From Frischella japonica (lineage in GTDB: Bacteria > Pseudomonadota > Gammaproteobacteria > Enterobacterales > Orbaceae), in the NCBI RefSeq assembly GCF_014489845.1, contig NZ_JABURY010000016.1, positions 1-64,000 on the forward strand: a DNA stretch of 64,000 nucleotides. The letters are read 5' to 3'. Shown here one piece after another: positions 47,754-56,987 of the stretch (the first letter of the stretch is position 1; each line of letters starts with the position of its first letter). Position numbers and translations under genes: made by a program. The notes under the pieces were generated by a model. The model saw nothing but the letters and a program-made list of their open reading frames with translations. It ran no database searches and was not told the DNA's origin.

Positions 47754-48188
47754 CTATTTTTTATTAGCTTTACCTTGATACTCTGCATAATACTCTTGTG
47801 CAAGTTTACGCATAGATAAACCAATTGCCGCATATTGATATTCATTTAAGTTAGCTAATGAAGCCCGAGCAGATGGATGTTGCACTGCAAACCCTTTACC
47901 TGGTAATAAAACTACACCAGCTTCATCAGCAATTCTAAATAACATTTCAGATGGATTTTTATTTTTTAAGATCCATTTAGCAAACTTATCATCATAAAGT
48001 TCACGACAAATATGTTCGAGATCAATTAAGGTATAATAATCGACACTATTTTCATCAGTATTATGTTCAAGTCCTAAATGTTGATACAACGATGCTGCTC
48101 GACGACGAATTAACGATTTCAATGCGGCTTTATAACTTTGATCAGTATCCCTCATTTCACACAATGCACTAAGTGAATTCGAAAATTA
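47754..48188 (-). pseudogene. Aspartate 4-decarboxylase (bifunctional aminotransferase), C-terminal fragment
   Basis: The last 144 codons match the C-terminal domain of the fold-type I PLP enzyme AspD/Asd: LKSLIRRRAASLYQHLGL, VDYYTLIDLEHICRELY, ADEAGVVLLPGKGF and ARASLANLNEY. Intact enzymes have about 530 residues with the PLP lysine in the missing part, so this piece cannot be active. Homology continues upstream of the first possible start (FSNSLSAL) to about 48188, where two TAA codons end it. The 5' part is replaced by the TetR gene region, a clean deletion junction. Confidence 0.75.
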
Positions 48189-48241
48189 TTATTTTTCTGA
48201 TTTGACAGTTACTTTCAATTAAACATTTTTAATTTGTATAC

Positions 48242-48799
48242 TTAATTCCTATTCAACAACTCTGCCATTAAATTAATGGTATCTTGTTCAATCTGCTCAT
48301 TAAGATCCCTATCATTTTTATACACTACACTAATATTAATTAATCCTTCAAGAATCACCATCAGTTTATTTGTCAAAGACTCTTTATATGAATAATCTTC
48401 AAGTTTTGAATAAATTAGATGTCTAACAAATTCTTTATGCTCCATAAGTATATCTGATACGCAAGGCAAGGTTTCACGCATTTCCTCAACTGCTCGCATG
48501 AATAAACAGCCATTATAATCCACTTCAGAAAACCATTTTTTATGCCATTTAAATATTTCCAAAATAGCATTTTTTCCATTGAGTCCTTTGATAGAATCCT
48601 CAAGTTTTGAACGAAATATTGAGTCTCTATGTTTCAACACTTCTACGATAAGTTTATCTTTGCTTCCAAAGTGATTGTATAAAGTAGTTTTAGAACATCC
48701 TGATATATCCCTAATATCATCTACTCCTACACTAGAAAAACCAGTTCGATAAAACAGTTTTTCTGCTGTCTTAATAATTAATTCATCTGTTTTTTTCAA
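48242..48799 (-). CDS. TetR family repressor
   Basis: 185 residues. The N-terminal helix-turn-helix reads GFSSVGVDDIRDISGCSKTTLYNHFGSKDKLIVEVL, here in parts, at about residues 19-50. The C-terminal ligand domain has WFSEVDYNGCLFMRAVEE, as in the AcrR/YxaF-like group. The start is TTG at 48799 with AGGTGA spaced six bases before it. It is divergent from the HPP gene, and two matching operators lie between them, so it probably represses both. Confidence 0.85.
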   Translation of the reverse strand: MKKTDELIIKTAEKLFYRTGFSSVGVDDIRDISGCSKTTLYNHFGSKDKLIVEVLKHRDSIFRSKLEDSIKGLNGKNAILEIFKWHKKWFSEVDYNGCLFMRAVEEMRETLPCVSDILMEHKEFVRHLIYSKLEDYSYKESLTNKLMVILEGLINISVVYKNDRDLNEQIEQDTINLMAELLNRN

Positions 48800-48826
48800 A
48801 ATAAATCACCTAAATAAATTGCAAAG

Positions 48827-48871
48827 TGAACAGATCTGTACTACTATCAATTTTGTGTACAGATCTGTTCA
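48827..48871. promoter_or_regulatory. Twin TetR operators between the TetR and HPP genes
   Basis: TGAACAGATCTGTAC (48827-48841) and GTACAGATCTGTTCA (48857-48871) are exact reverse complements of each other, each centred on the palindrome ACAGATCTGT. The centres are 29 bp apart. This is the classic layout for a self-regulating TetR repressor. Confidence 0.8.
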
Positions 48872-48913
48872 TATTTTCTATTCATATATTATAACTTATA
48901 AGGAAAACAATTA

Positions 48914-49453
48914 ATGAAATTCTTTCTTTGGGGTAGTGAAAAACTACCTAATAGACCTAAATTACTTGATTTATTTCAAGGACTGTTAGGCGGAACTTTG
49001 GCAATTTTAACTCTGGAATATCTGACTATCTATTCTAGTAGCTATTTTATTATGGCTCCGTTTGGAGCTTCATGTGTTATCTTATTTGCTGTTTCTCAGT
49101 CTCCTCTTGCACAACCAAGGAATGTAATTTTTGGGCATCTTATATCTGCATTTATTGGTCTTATATTTTTGAAATTATTTGGTGATTCAATTTTTATTAC
49201 TGCTTTAGCGGTGGGTTGTGCTATTGCAGCAATGCAATTCTTAAGATGTGTACATCCACCAGCAGGTGCGAATCCGTTGGTTATATTATTAACAGCAAGT
49301 CAGGTTAATTACGATTTCAGTTTTTTATTGTTTCCCGTGCTTTCAGGCTCCATCTCTCTGGTAATAATAGCCTATGCTGTTAACAATCTACTATCTAAAA
49401 ACCAGTGGCCAATTTATTGGTTAGCATTTTTTAATGATAAAAAGAAGGAGTAA
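48914..49453 (+). CDS. HPP family integral membrane protein
   Basis: 179 residues with four or five transmembrane segments and the family signature CVHPPAGANPLV. HPP proteins have been linked to nitrite transport in cyanobacteria and chloroplasts, otherwise unknown. AAGGAAAAC precedes the start. Divergent TetR control suggests induction by a small molecule. A strong ribosome binding site (AAGGAG) at its 3' end leads into a broken downstream frame. Confidence 0.82.
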   Translation: MKFFLWGSEKLPNRPKLLDLFQGLLGGTLAILTLEYLTIYSSSYFIMAPFGASCVILFAVSQSPLAQPRNVIFGHLISAFIGLIFLKLFGDSIFITALAVGCAIAAMQFLRCVHPPAGANPLVILLTASQVNYDFSFLLFPVLSGSISLVIIAYAVNNLLSKNQWPIYWLAFFNDKKKE

Positions 49454-49458
49454 TAAAT

Positions 49459-49678
49459 ATGACTTTACTTGAGATAAATATTTATTGGATAGGTTAACAA
49501 ATAGGTACAAAGACTATAGTTAATAGTGATGTTGAAGCTGCGGTTAATATTTTAGGAAAAGACAAAGCTGTAAATACTGTTATTTTAAATAATTTTTAAA
49601 ATAGCTTGTGCGAATATAGTAGGCGGTACTTTCATAACCGGTTTCATTAAAAGGGAAGCTAGAATAGTTAGCAAATAA
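49459..49678 (+). pseudogene. Broken gene directly downstream of the HPP gene
   Basis: An ATG at 49459 with AAGGAG eight bases before it starts MTLLEINIYWIG, then an in-frame TAA (49495-49497); the frame resumes with IVNSDVEAAVNILGKDKAVN and TVILNNF. After a one-base shift it continues FKIACANIVGGTFITGF and IKREARIVSK. Good translation signals followed by a stop and a shift show a recently inactivated second operon gene. The family is not recognised; the glycine-rich end could be a membrane segment. Confidence 0.45.
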
Positions 49679-49843
49679 ATAATTTGTGATACTCAAAACC
49701 TAGCTTTGAACTTGATTAAAAATAATATTAATTTAATCAAAATTAGTCCTGTACTTCAACGCCAACAAAAAAGCTCTACAATATTCTATAAAAATTTTTT
49801 AAGATAGCTATGTGATATAAACAATAAAATTCAGGTTGGCGAA

Positions 49844-51155
49844 GGACCCTATCCTAGATTTTGTGTATTTGCCAGTTAGAGGTGACGAGTCATTCTGTCA
49901 CCAAATTCTATAATAAATCGATTTATCGCACTCTTCCAGTTTTGAATAGGCATAGTCCATTTTTTAGATGCTTGTTGTATCGCTAAGTAGATGACCATTT
50001 TAACTGAGTCATCGGTCGGGAATACCTTTTTTTCTTGATAGCATGACGAATAACACTATTCAAAGACTCTATTGCATTGGTGGTATAAATCGCTTTGCGA
50101 ATATCCTGAGGATAAACAAAGAAGGTGCTGAGGTTTTCCCACTGTCTGCGCCAGGATTGACCAATATACGGGTACTTATCATCCCAAATCTCCTCAAAAT
50201 GAGCGAGTGCCTGTAATGCCTGTTCTTCGGTTGGAGCCTGATAAATCATCTTTAAATCTTTGGTTAGTTCTTTGTAATCTTTCCAACTCACCAATTTCAG
50301 ACTACTGCGCACCATATGGATGATACAGCGTTGAATTTTAGTATCCAGATACACCGTATTAATCGCATCTGGAAAGCCCTTTAATCCATCTATACAAGCA
50401 ATTAAGATATCTTCGACACCTCGATTTTTAAGTTCTGTGAGTACTGACAACCAGAATTTGGCACCTTCATTTTCTGCCATCCATAAGCCAAGCAGTTCCT
50501 TTTTACCTTCCACATTGATGGCTAGCGCAAGAAAAACGGATTTATTGATGATACTTCCATCTTGTTTCACTTTGACCGCAATGCAGTCCAAATAAATAAT
50601 TGGATACAGATTCTCAAGCGGACGATTTTGCCATTCGACCACTTGCTCTTTTACTGAATCTGTCACTTTAGAAATCAGAGTCGGAGAGATATCAACATCA
50701 TACATCTCTTTGAATGTGTTGGTAATTTCCCTTGTCGTCATACCTTTGGCATACAAAAAGAGAATTTGATGATTAATTTTATCGATGCGTGTTTGATGCT
50801 TTTTAACTAGCTGAGGTTCAAAACTGCTTTCTCTATCTCGTGGAATGGCAAGCTCTAACTCGCCATCATCACTTATAACGGTATTTTTACTATAACCATT
50901 ACGAGTATTGCTACCTCGTTTTTTCTGATGTTTTTCATGACCTAGATGCTGTGCCATTTCTTCATTTAAAGCCGTCTCAATCACCAACTTATTCATAAAG
51001 CCCGTTAATTTACCTAAATCTTCCTGAGTTTTTATGCCTTTGGCGAGCTCTGCGGCCATTTCTCTTAGTCTTTTTTCGTCCATTTATATCTACCTATTTT
51101 TTCTCATTAGAGTAGTTCAAATATAGACAAATACACTAATTTATTTATAGGGTCC
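49844..51155 (-). mobile_element. IS256-family insertion sequence
   Basis: 1312 bp, the expected size. Imperfect terminal inverted repeats of about 30 bp: both ends begin GGACCCTAT and share GTGTATTTG at bases 20-28, with a diverged block between. One transposase gene lies on the minus strand. The 8 to 9 bases flanking each end do not match, so no target duplication is visible; recombination or deletion next to the element is likely. Confidence 0.88.
49876..51083 (-). pseudogene. IS256-family transposase, frameshifted near the C-terminus
   Basis: Mutator-type DDE transposase. The frame from ATG 51083 covers 366 codons to a stop at 49983. Catalytic residues are present: Asp in YLDCIAVKV, Asp in IACIDGLKGFPDA and Glu in NAIESLNSVIR. 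At an A7 run (50033-50027) the reading leaves the family frame; in the other frame VFPTDDSVKMVIYLAIQQA continues to INRFIIEFGDRMTRHL and a TAA at 49876. One lost A explains it. A -1 slip on A AAA AAA would restore the full product of about 410 residues, so slippage could still make some active enzyme. Confidence 0.85.
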
Positions 51156-51237
51156 ATCAATCTATTTTTTGGGCGAGGATCAATCTTCTATATTGATATG
51201 CAGGTAATTAATTTTACTTTGATAGTATTTCTCTAAA

Positions 51238-51336
51238 CTATAAAAATTCCCATTCTAAAGTTTTATCAAAATTTTTATTTTCATAAAAATAACTGACTAC
51301 TTGCATAGCCATTTCTTTATCAACACAATACTTCAT
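51238..51336 (-). pseudogene. Small fragment resembling the tail of an Imm1-type immunity protein
   Basis: The frame MKYCVDKEMAMQVVSYFYEN then KNFDKTLEWEFL ends at TAG 51238 and stays open for about nine codons upstream of the ATG. The pattern of a helix with a paired aromatic, then a short charged loop and EWEF at the end, resembles Imm1 proteins. The likeness is by eye and weak. It lies next to the IS256 right end, which may have cut it. Confidence 0.3.
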
Positions 51337-51505
51337 TTCAAAGTCACCTAATTGCCTTATTTAAAAATAAAAAAAAACTATTATGACAATCAACACATTT
51401 ATTACCTTTTGTAATAAATGATATTACTCATTATATAATGCTCTTTTGTTCTAAAAAGATTATAAAAGTCAATAAAATAATTATAAGTGAAAAAGGCTGA
51501 CTGTT

Positions 51506-52429
51506 ATGAAAAACATTAGAATAGAAAACGGTAAATACACATTATATTTATTAATCACTGTATTTGGCTGGGGGGTTATGTACCCCGCTTCAAAACATGC
51601 AGTATCTTCAGGCATAGATGGCTATTATCTTACGTTTATTCGTTATATTCTCGGTGCCATTCTGGTAAACTTTGTTTTGTTTATTATAGAAGGTAAAAAA
51701 AGTTATAAAACGGAGGGTAAAACTTTCCAATTATGGCTTTTTGGAACAATAGGTTTTGCTGGCTTAAACTTTCTGACTTTCATTGGCATTGGGTTCTCTT
51801 CTGCCGAACATGCAACAATCATATTAGCATTAATGCCAATGTTATCCATGATTTTATCATCTATCCTTAATCAAAACATACCAAATATTAAAACAATATT
51901 ATGTACCTTATTAGCTTTTGTAGGAATTGTTTTAGTTATTACGAATGGGGATTTTAATCATCTGATAGTATTATCAAGCGTCGTTGGTGACCTAATGCTG
52001 TTAGCTGCTACAACTTGCTGGGTTATTTATACCTATTTTGCAAATACAATGCTTAAAAAGCATAATTGGAGTGCGTTAAGAGTGACGGCATTAAGTTCTT
52101 CTCTTGGCGTGTTAAGTATTATTGTTATTACTTTAATAGTATCTTATTTAAATATAGCCAGCCCACCAAGTTCAAAAGCATTCATCACCTGCAGCTTTGA
52201 TATTTTTATACTTGTTATCACAACATTAGTAATCGTCACTTGGAATGCTGGAATCAATGGTCTTGGTGCTATCAATGGTATTTTATTTGTAAATTTAGTA
52301 CCTGTGTTTTCTTTCATTATTGGCATATATCAAGGTCATTGTCTTTCATATTTCGAGGTAATTGGTTCAACAATCACTATTATTGCACTTATTTTTAATA
52401 ATTATTTCATGAGATTAGCAAATAAATAA
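51506..52429 (+). CDS. EamA/DMT family exporter
   Basis: 307 residues with ten predicted transmembrane segments and two EamA repeats, the first starting LLITVFGWGVMYPASKHAV. SSAEHATIILALMPML is typical of the YdcZ/RhaT-like amino-acid and metabolite exporters. A LysR gene follows 93 bp downstream on the same strand and may control it. It shares only family-level likeness with the DMT gene at 7125. Substrate unknown. Confidence 0.83.
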   Translation: MKNIRIENGKYTLYLLITVFGWGVMYPASKHAVSSGIDGYYLTFIRYILGAILVNFVLFIIEGKKSYKTEGKTFQLWLFGTIGFAGLNFLTFIGIGFSSAEHATIILALMPMLSMILSSILNQNIPNIKTILCTLLAFVGIVLVITNGDFNHLIVLSSVVGDLMLLAATTCWVIYTYFANTMLKKHNWSALRVTALSSSLGVLSIIVITLIVSYLNIASPPSSKAFITCSFDIFILVITTLVIVTWNAGINGLGAINGILFVNLVPVFSFIIGIYQGHCLSYFEVIGSTITIIALIFNNYFMRLANK

Positions 52430-52522
52430 TAGATAACATCTTGATTTTTGTTTAACTTGAGTTCATTTAATCGAAATTATAGAATATTGTGGTAGTTATT
52501 TTAGATTTATGAAGGCAATCCA

Positions 52523-53443
52523 GTGAAAAAGCAGCTAAAGAATATGCATATCGCTAGTCTTGAATTATTTTTAATTGCAGCAGAGAATGAAAATTTTTCA
52601 GTTACTGCTGAATATTTAAATATTACTCCTGCTGCTGTCAGCCGTTCAATTAGAAGACTTGAAGATAAAATCGGATTTGATTTATTTTCACGTACAACAC
52701 GGCAAGTCAAATTAACACGAGAGGGGCGTATCTATTATAAAAAATGTTCCGAAATATTAGATATGTTAAATAACGCTGAACATTTTATAAAAACAGAAAA
52801 AAATACTATCGGTGGTAAATTAAAAATTAGTGTACCAGAGACTTTTTTCAACTATAAAATCTCGCCTTTTCTAGCTAATTTTTCCGAAGAGTATCCTTAT
52901 TTGAAACTTGATTTTTATATCACTAATAGAAATATTGATTTTGTTGCTGAAGAATATGATCTATCTGTTAGGCTTATACGAGAAAATACCAAACTAGAAG
53001 CATTTCTAATCAAAAAAAACTTATTTAATGCAACAACTGGGCTCTACGCTAGCCCAAATTACCTTGCTAAAAATGGCATGATTACTTGCCCTTCTGAATT
53101 GAAATATCATAAATGTATCAATTTTAGTTTAAGTCAAAATAACAAGCGATTTCAATGGGTATCCTTGAACAAAGACACCATTAAAGATACTATCAACAAT
53201 AGTCAAATACAAATTTTTGATAGTATCCAATCAACTAAATTTTTAGCATTAAATGATGGCGGCATAGTTCAGCTCTTTAATTTTTCTGTACAAGAGGAAC
53301 TACAACAGAATGAATTAATTGAAATTTTACCAGATTATAAACAAGAAAATAATTGGAAGTTTTGCTTTCTTTATCCTTCGGCTTATAAAAAATCGATCAA
53401 ACTTAAAGTATTCATTGATTATTTTGCAAAAAAATTAACTTAA
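52523..53443 (+). CDS. LysR family transcriptional regulator
   Basis: 306 residues. Winged helix-turn-helix at the N-terminus: LELFLIAAENENFSVTAEYL, ITPAAVSRSIRRLEDKIG and LFSRTTRQVKLTREG. The effector domain follows with GGKLKISVPETF. GTG start at 52523 with AAGG seven bases before it; ATG at 52544 is possible. CrgA/DsdC-like regulators of this kind often control an adjacent exporter, here the DMT gene. Confidence 0.85.
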   Translation: MKKQLKNMHIASLELFLIAAENENFSVTAEYLNITPAAVSRSIRRLEDKIGFDLFSRTTRQVKLTREGRIYYKKCSEILDMLNNAEHFIKTEKNTIGGKLKISVPETFFNYKISPFLANFSEEYPYLKLDFYITNRNIDFVAEEYDLSVRLIRENTKLEAFLIKKNLFNATTGLYASPNYLAKNGMITCPSELKYHKCINFSLSQNNKRFQWVSLNKDTIKDTINNSQIQIFDSIQSTKFLALNDGGIVQLFNFSVQEELQQNELIEILPDYKQENNWKFCFLYPSAYKKSIKLKVFIDYFAKKLT

Positions 53444-54179
53444 ATTAAGTTAAATAATAAATTGGAAATAAAAGTCATTATACAAAAATAGCGTTACAAT
53501 TTAGCTTTTCATTGAAAAACATTGACGATATATATCTTAAATCAAACTTATTGTAGTGAATAAGTTTTAATAGCTTTTTTGAATAGATTCTAAAAAAATT
53601 ACGTATCAAACAAATGATGAGAGTTATATATTCTATATTTATAAAAAGTACTTCTTTATAATCTTCCAATTAACATATGATTCTATAAATCCAATAATAA
53701 TAGTACAATTAATCATAATAACATTTACTGTCTATCTATCAATTTATAGAGCATAAATTCAAGCTCCGAGGATATTGTAATAACACGCAATATTCCCACT
53801 TAAATTGCAGTATGACTAATAATTAAAAATAACTTTTTTCCCTTTTAAATATTATATTTGTTTTTTGTTGAGCCTGCTGGTAAATAAAAGCACCGCCTAA
53901 TTTTTAAAAAAAATAGTCACTGCTATCAAAAGCAAGTTTAGCAAATTTTGCTCCCTCCTTTAATGGATTTTCTAATAGCAATACCCATGATTAGAAATAA
54001 AATTGAATCTTTAGCGATATTATTCAGAAATTACAGTTTTATATCGTGGCAATATTTTATTGCTACTTATTTATAGATAGGGCTTCGAAATATTTATAAT
54101 CTCGCCAATAGCCGTAATCGCTGAATATTTTCTTATGTTGTTGATATCATATGGAGCAAAGCATAATTACACTAAAGGT
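53444..54179. other. Gap after the LysR gene with decayed sequence
   Basis: 736 bp without an intact gene. It includes the minus-strand fragment at 53823-53990. A 63-codon frame at 53478-53669 is open but AT-driven and unsupported. Confidence 0.4.
53823..53990 (-). pseudogene. Unrecognised C-terminal gene fragment with a frameshift
   Basis: The minus strand reads WVLLLENPLKEGAKFAKLAF and DSSDYFF to a TAA after an eight-T run, and in the next frame KLGGAFIYQQAQQKTNIIFK to REKSYF and TAA. One frameshift at the homopolymer joins them. The gene is downstream of the MFS exporter on the same strand and may once have belonged to its operon. Confidence 0.4.
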
Positions 54180-55661
54180 TTATTTGGCAACTGATTTAGG
54201 AATCCAGCAAATTGCTAGTATAGCGACAATAAAAGTTAGCGTACTTGCCACACCAATGGCAATGTGCATTCCTTCAACAAAGGCTTCTTTTGCCTGATTT
54301 ATTAATGCAATTGCTAAATTGGGATAATCAAGCGTTTCATTTAATGTTCCAGCAATTTGGGGGCCAGAAATTCTGAAGAAAAATGCAGCTAAAGAACCCA
54401 AGATCGTAATTCCCAAAGCATTTCCTATTTCATTACTTGTTTCAGCTAAAGAAGCAGCAGCACCTGCATTTTTTGAAGGTACTGCTGAAACAGCTATTTC
54501 AGCAACCAGACTAAAAGATAAACCATATCCAACACCCGCTATAATTGATGAAACTATTACAGCTATGGCTCCGTGTGCTGTATTGGTAAATAATAGCGTT
54601 GCTGCCCCTAAACTAATTAGTAAATGAGTCATAATGAGTGAAGTTTTTTTGCCAATACGATCAGCAACTTTATTGGTAACGATACATGTTATGATTAATA
54701 CCAATGCAGCCGGTAGAGCAAATAATGCAGCGGTAAAAACGTCAAATCCTAGAACAGATTGAAGATAGATACCCGTCAAATAACCTGAAGCTGACCATAC
54801 AACCAAGGATAATAAACCAGTAACAATCGCAATTGAAAAAACACGATCTTTAAATAAGGATATATTTAATAAAGGATATTTAATATGATGTTGTCTTGTG
54901 ATAAACCAAATTAAACTTATAATACCAATCAAACCAATTGTGATTTGTAAAGTTGATATACCATAAGCTGCAGCGCTTTTTATCGAATAAGTAAAAAATA
55001 AAATCCCTACAAACGATAAAACTAAACTTAATATGTCGATCTTTCCATAGTTTAATTGTTTAACTTCTTTCAGATAAATAGGTGAAAAAATTAAAAACAA
55101 GATAATGATCGGCAGATTAATAAAAAAAACCACACCCCAATCAAATTTACTAAGAAGAAATCCGCCTATAATTGGTCCAATAGCAAATCCCGCCGCAAAA
55201 GTAGCTGCAAATATTCCAATTGCTTGTGCTAACTGTTTTGGATTTAAAAATAAATTACTGAGAATGGCAAGTCCGGATGGCAATAATGTAGCACCTCCTA
55301 GCCCCATAATTGCTCGACTGATAATTAACATTCCTGGATTAGAAGAAAATGCTGCACAAAGTGAACCAATACCAAAAGTTATTGAACCAAATATGATTAA
55401 TTTTAGCCTACCGTAATGATCACCTATATTTCCGAACGTTACTAATAAAGAACCAACAATAAGTCCATAAATATCTAAGATCCATAATGACTGATCAGCT
55501 GTAGGTAAAATTGATGATGTAATTTTGGGCATAGCCAAATACAGTATAGAGCCATCCATTGAAACTAAAAGAACTAACGCTAATATAGTCATTAAACCAA
55601 ACCATGCTTTGTTATCCGCTTTTGTGTTTACAAAAGAACACGCTTCATTTCTATCTATCAT
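54180..55661 (-). CDS. MFS multidrug exporter, DHA2 (14-TMS) family
   Basis: 493 residues with about fourteen hydrophobic segments. The motif-A region is GNIGDHYGRLKLIIFG, motif C-like glycine-rich ATFAAGFAIGPIIGGFLLSK, and the first segment carries VSMDGSILYLAMPKI, as in SmvA/QacA-type proton antiporters for cationic drugs. AAGGA precedes the ATG. The stop of a degraded gene lies four bases upstream, and a TetR gene is divergent about 700 bp away, so drug-responsive control is likely. Confidence 0.87.
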   Translation of the reverse strand: MIDRNEACSFVNTKADNKAWFGLMTILALVLLVSMDGSILYLAMPKITSSILPTADQSLWILDIYGLIVGSLLVTFGNIGDHYGRLKLIIFGSITFGIGSLCAAFSSNPGMLIISRAIMGLGGATLLPSGLAILSNLFLNPKQLAQAIGIFAATFAAGFAIGPIIGGFLLSKFDWGVVFFINLPIIILFLIFSPIYLKEVKQLNYGKIDILSLVLSFVGILFFTYSIKSAAAYGISTLQITIGLIGIISLIWFITRQHHIKYPLLNISLFKDRVFSIAIVTGLLSLVVWSASGYLTGIYLQSVLGFDVFTAALFALPAALVLIITCIVTNKVADRIGKKTSLIMTHLLISLGAATLLFTNTAHGAIAVIVSSIIAGVGYGLSFSLVAEIAVSAVPSKNAGAAASLAETSNEIGNALGITILGSLAAFFFRISGPQIAGTLNETLDYPNLAIALINQAKEAFVEGMHIAIGVASTLTFIVAILAICWIPKSVAK

Positions 55662-55664
55662 AAT

Positions 55665-55946
55665 TCATTCCTTAAACTGATAAAGTTTGTGTTGTAATGG
55701 TTGATTGTCACTAAGAATAGTGAGCTTATTTTTTTGAATTTTGGTACCTTTAGGAGTTAAAACTAAATCAGATGAAATTGCATCGATGAAAAATTTTTGT
55801 TATTTAATACTTGTTTTTTCATTAGTTGGATGCCTTTATTTATTTCAACTAATCACTCCATGGCCTTTTATATGAGCCCTAATAGGATAGAATTCCGAGT
55901 AAAAGTGATAAATTTCATCAGGAATGACTTTTTCTTCATAAACCAT
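55665..55946 (-). pseudogene. Degraded first gene of the MFS operon
   Basis: An ATG at 55946 with a strong AAGGAGAG upstream starts MVYEEKVIPDEIYHFYSEFY then PIRAHIKGHGVIS and TGA. The protein resumes in other frames as EINKGIQLMKKQVLNNK and FFIDAISSDLVLTPKGT, KIQKNKLTILSDNQPLQ and HKLYQFKE, ending at TGA 55667-55665. About 94 codons with at least two frameshifts. The family is not recognised. Its ribosome binding site and its close join to the MFS gene show a former two-gene operon. An inverted repeat TCACTA-AGAA-TAGTGA lies inside it (55708-55723). Confidence 0.5.
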
Positions 55947-56360
55947 TCTCTTCTCTCTCCTTAAAAAACTAAAAATACGCTTTGCTCTTTAGTCATCCCA
56001 TCTAACAGAATTAAATACGTAACAACGACTTTTTTAAATGAATTCTTAACGTTAAAAGATATAAATTCTATATAAAAAATGCCCTCTTTTAATTATGTTA
56101 ACAATCGAAATTGTGATTTATAAAGGCTCGTAGAATAGCTAATCATACAAGTTGTCATAAAATGAAACATTTCTCTTTATGTAAAATGTCATTTGATGAC
56201 ATAAAATAAAGTATATGCAAAGTACTTGTGATTGACAAGAAATTAGTGAACTATATTTGCTTACATATCTAATCTGGTTTTATACTATAAGCTGGTGAGT
56301 CGACAAGGTATAAATTATAAACTGTAATACGCAACTTATTTATTAACGGAGCATTAATAC
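55947..56360. other. Divergent control region between the MFS operon and tetR
   Basis: No gene is visible. Apart from the palindromes at 56153-56202, nothing stands out. GGAG at 56348-56351 is the ribosome binding site of the TetR gene. Confidence 0.4.
56186..56202. promoter_or_regulatory. Candidate operator of the TetR regulator
   Basis: ATGTCAT-TTG-ATGACAT is a perfect 17-bp inverted repeat, 159 bp before the TetR start. A weaker copy, TGTCAT-AAA-ATGAAACA, lies 33 bp to the left (from 56153). Twin palindromes fit autoregulation by the TetR protein. Confidence 0.5.
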
Positions 56361-56987
56361 GTGACGAAATTAAATGACTCACTTCGAGAAAGAAAAAAAA
56401 TTAAAATGCGTGAAGAGCTGGTTGAAGCTGCATTTAAATTATTTGTACAAAAAGGGTTTGATAATACTACGATAAACGATATTGCAAACCTTGTTGATGT
56501 ATCTCCTAGGACGTTTTTCCGTTATTTTTCAAGTAAGGAGGATGTTGTGTTGGATTATCAATTAGTTGAATATGATGAAATTATCACAGCATTAGAATCT
56601 CGACCAGCAAATGAACCTATTTTACTAGCAATGAGAAAAGCATCGGTAAATGTAACAAGATCTTGTGAACAAGGAGCTTATGGCATTGATCCAAATCGTT
56701 TTAAAACACTTAGAGATTTGATCCGAAACCATCCATCAATCCGCGCAAAGAATCATGAAATATTAAAAGCTAAAAAGCAGCTTCTTACAGAACTAATAGC
56801 AAAAAAAATGGGAGTAGATTATTTATATGATGTTAGACCAACGATATTATCAACTTTATTAGAGTATGTGTATAGTGCTACTTATGATATATGGAAAGAG
56901 CATAAAGACCGCGCTTCATTCTATGATGTACTTGACGAAACCTTTATTCTTATTGAAAAAGGCATGAACTATCCTTGTGAATCTTGA
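56361..56987 (+). CDS. TetR family repressor, probable MFS regulator
   Basis: 208 residues. Helix-turn-helix: LVEAAFKLFVQKGFDNTTIN, DIANLVDVSPRTFFRYFSSK. The C-terminal half resembles the mycofactocin/AcrR group with RFKTLRDLIRNHPSIRAKNHE, cited in part. Start GTG at 56361 with GGAG nine bases before it. Divergent from the MFS operon, which it most likely represses; this is inferred from position. Confidence 0.85.
   Translation: MTKLNDSLRERKKIKMREELVEAAFKLFVQKGFDNTTINDIANLVDVSPRTFFRYFSSKEDVVLDYQLVEYDEIITALESRPANEPILLAMRKASVNVTRSCEQGAYGIDPNRFKTLRDLIRNHPSIRAKNHEILKAKKQLLTELIAKKMGVDYLYDVRPTILSTLLEYVYSATYDIWKEHKDRASFYDVLDETFILIEKGMNYPCES

Noticed and set aside
53478-53669. Minus-strand 63-codon frame
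   Set aside because: Composition is Ile/Phe/Lys/Tyr-driven as expected for AT-rich non-coding DNA, with no translation signal.
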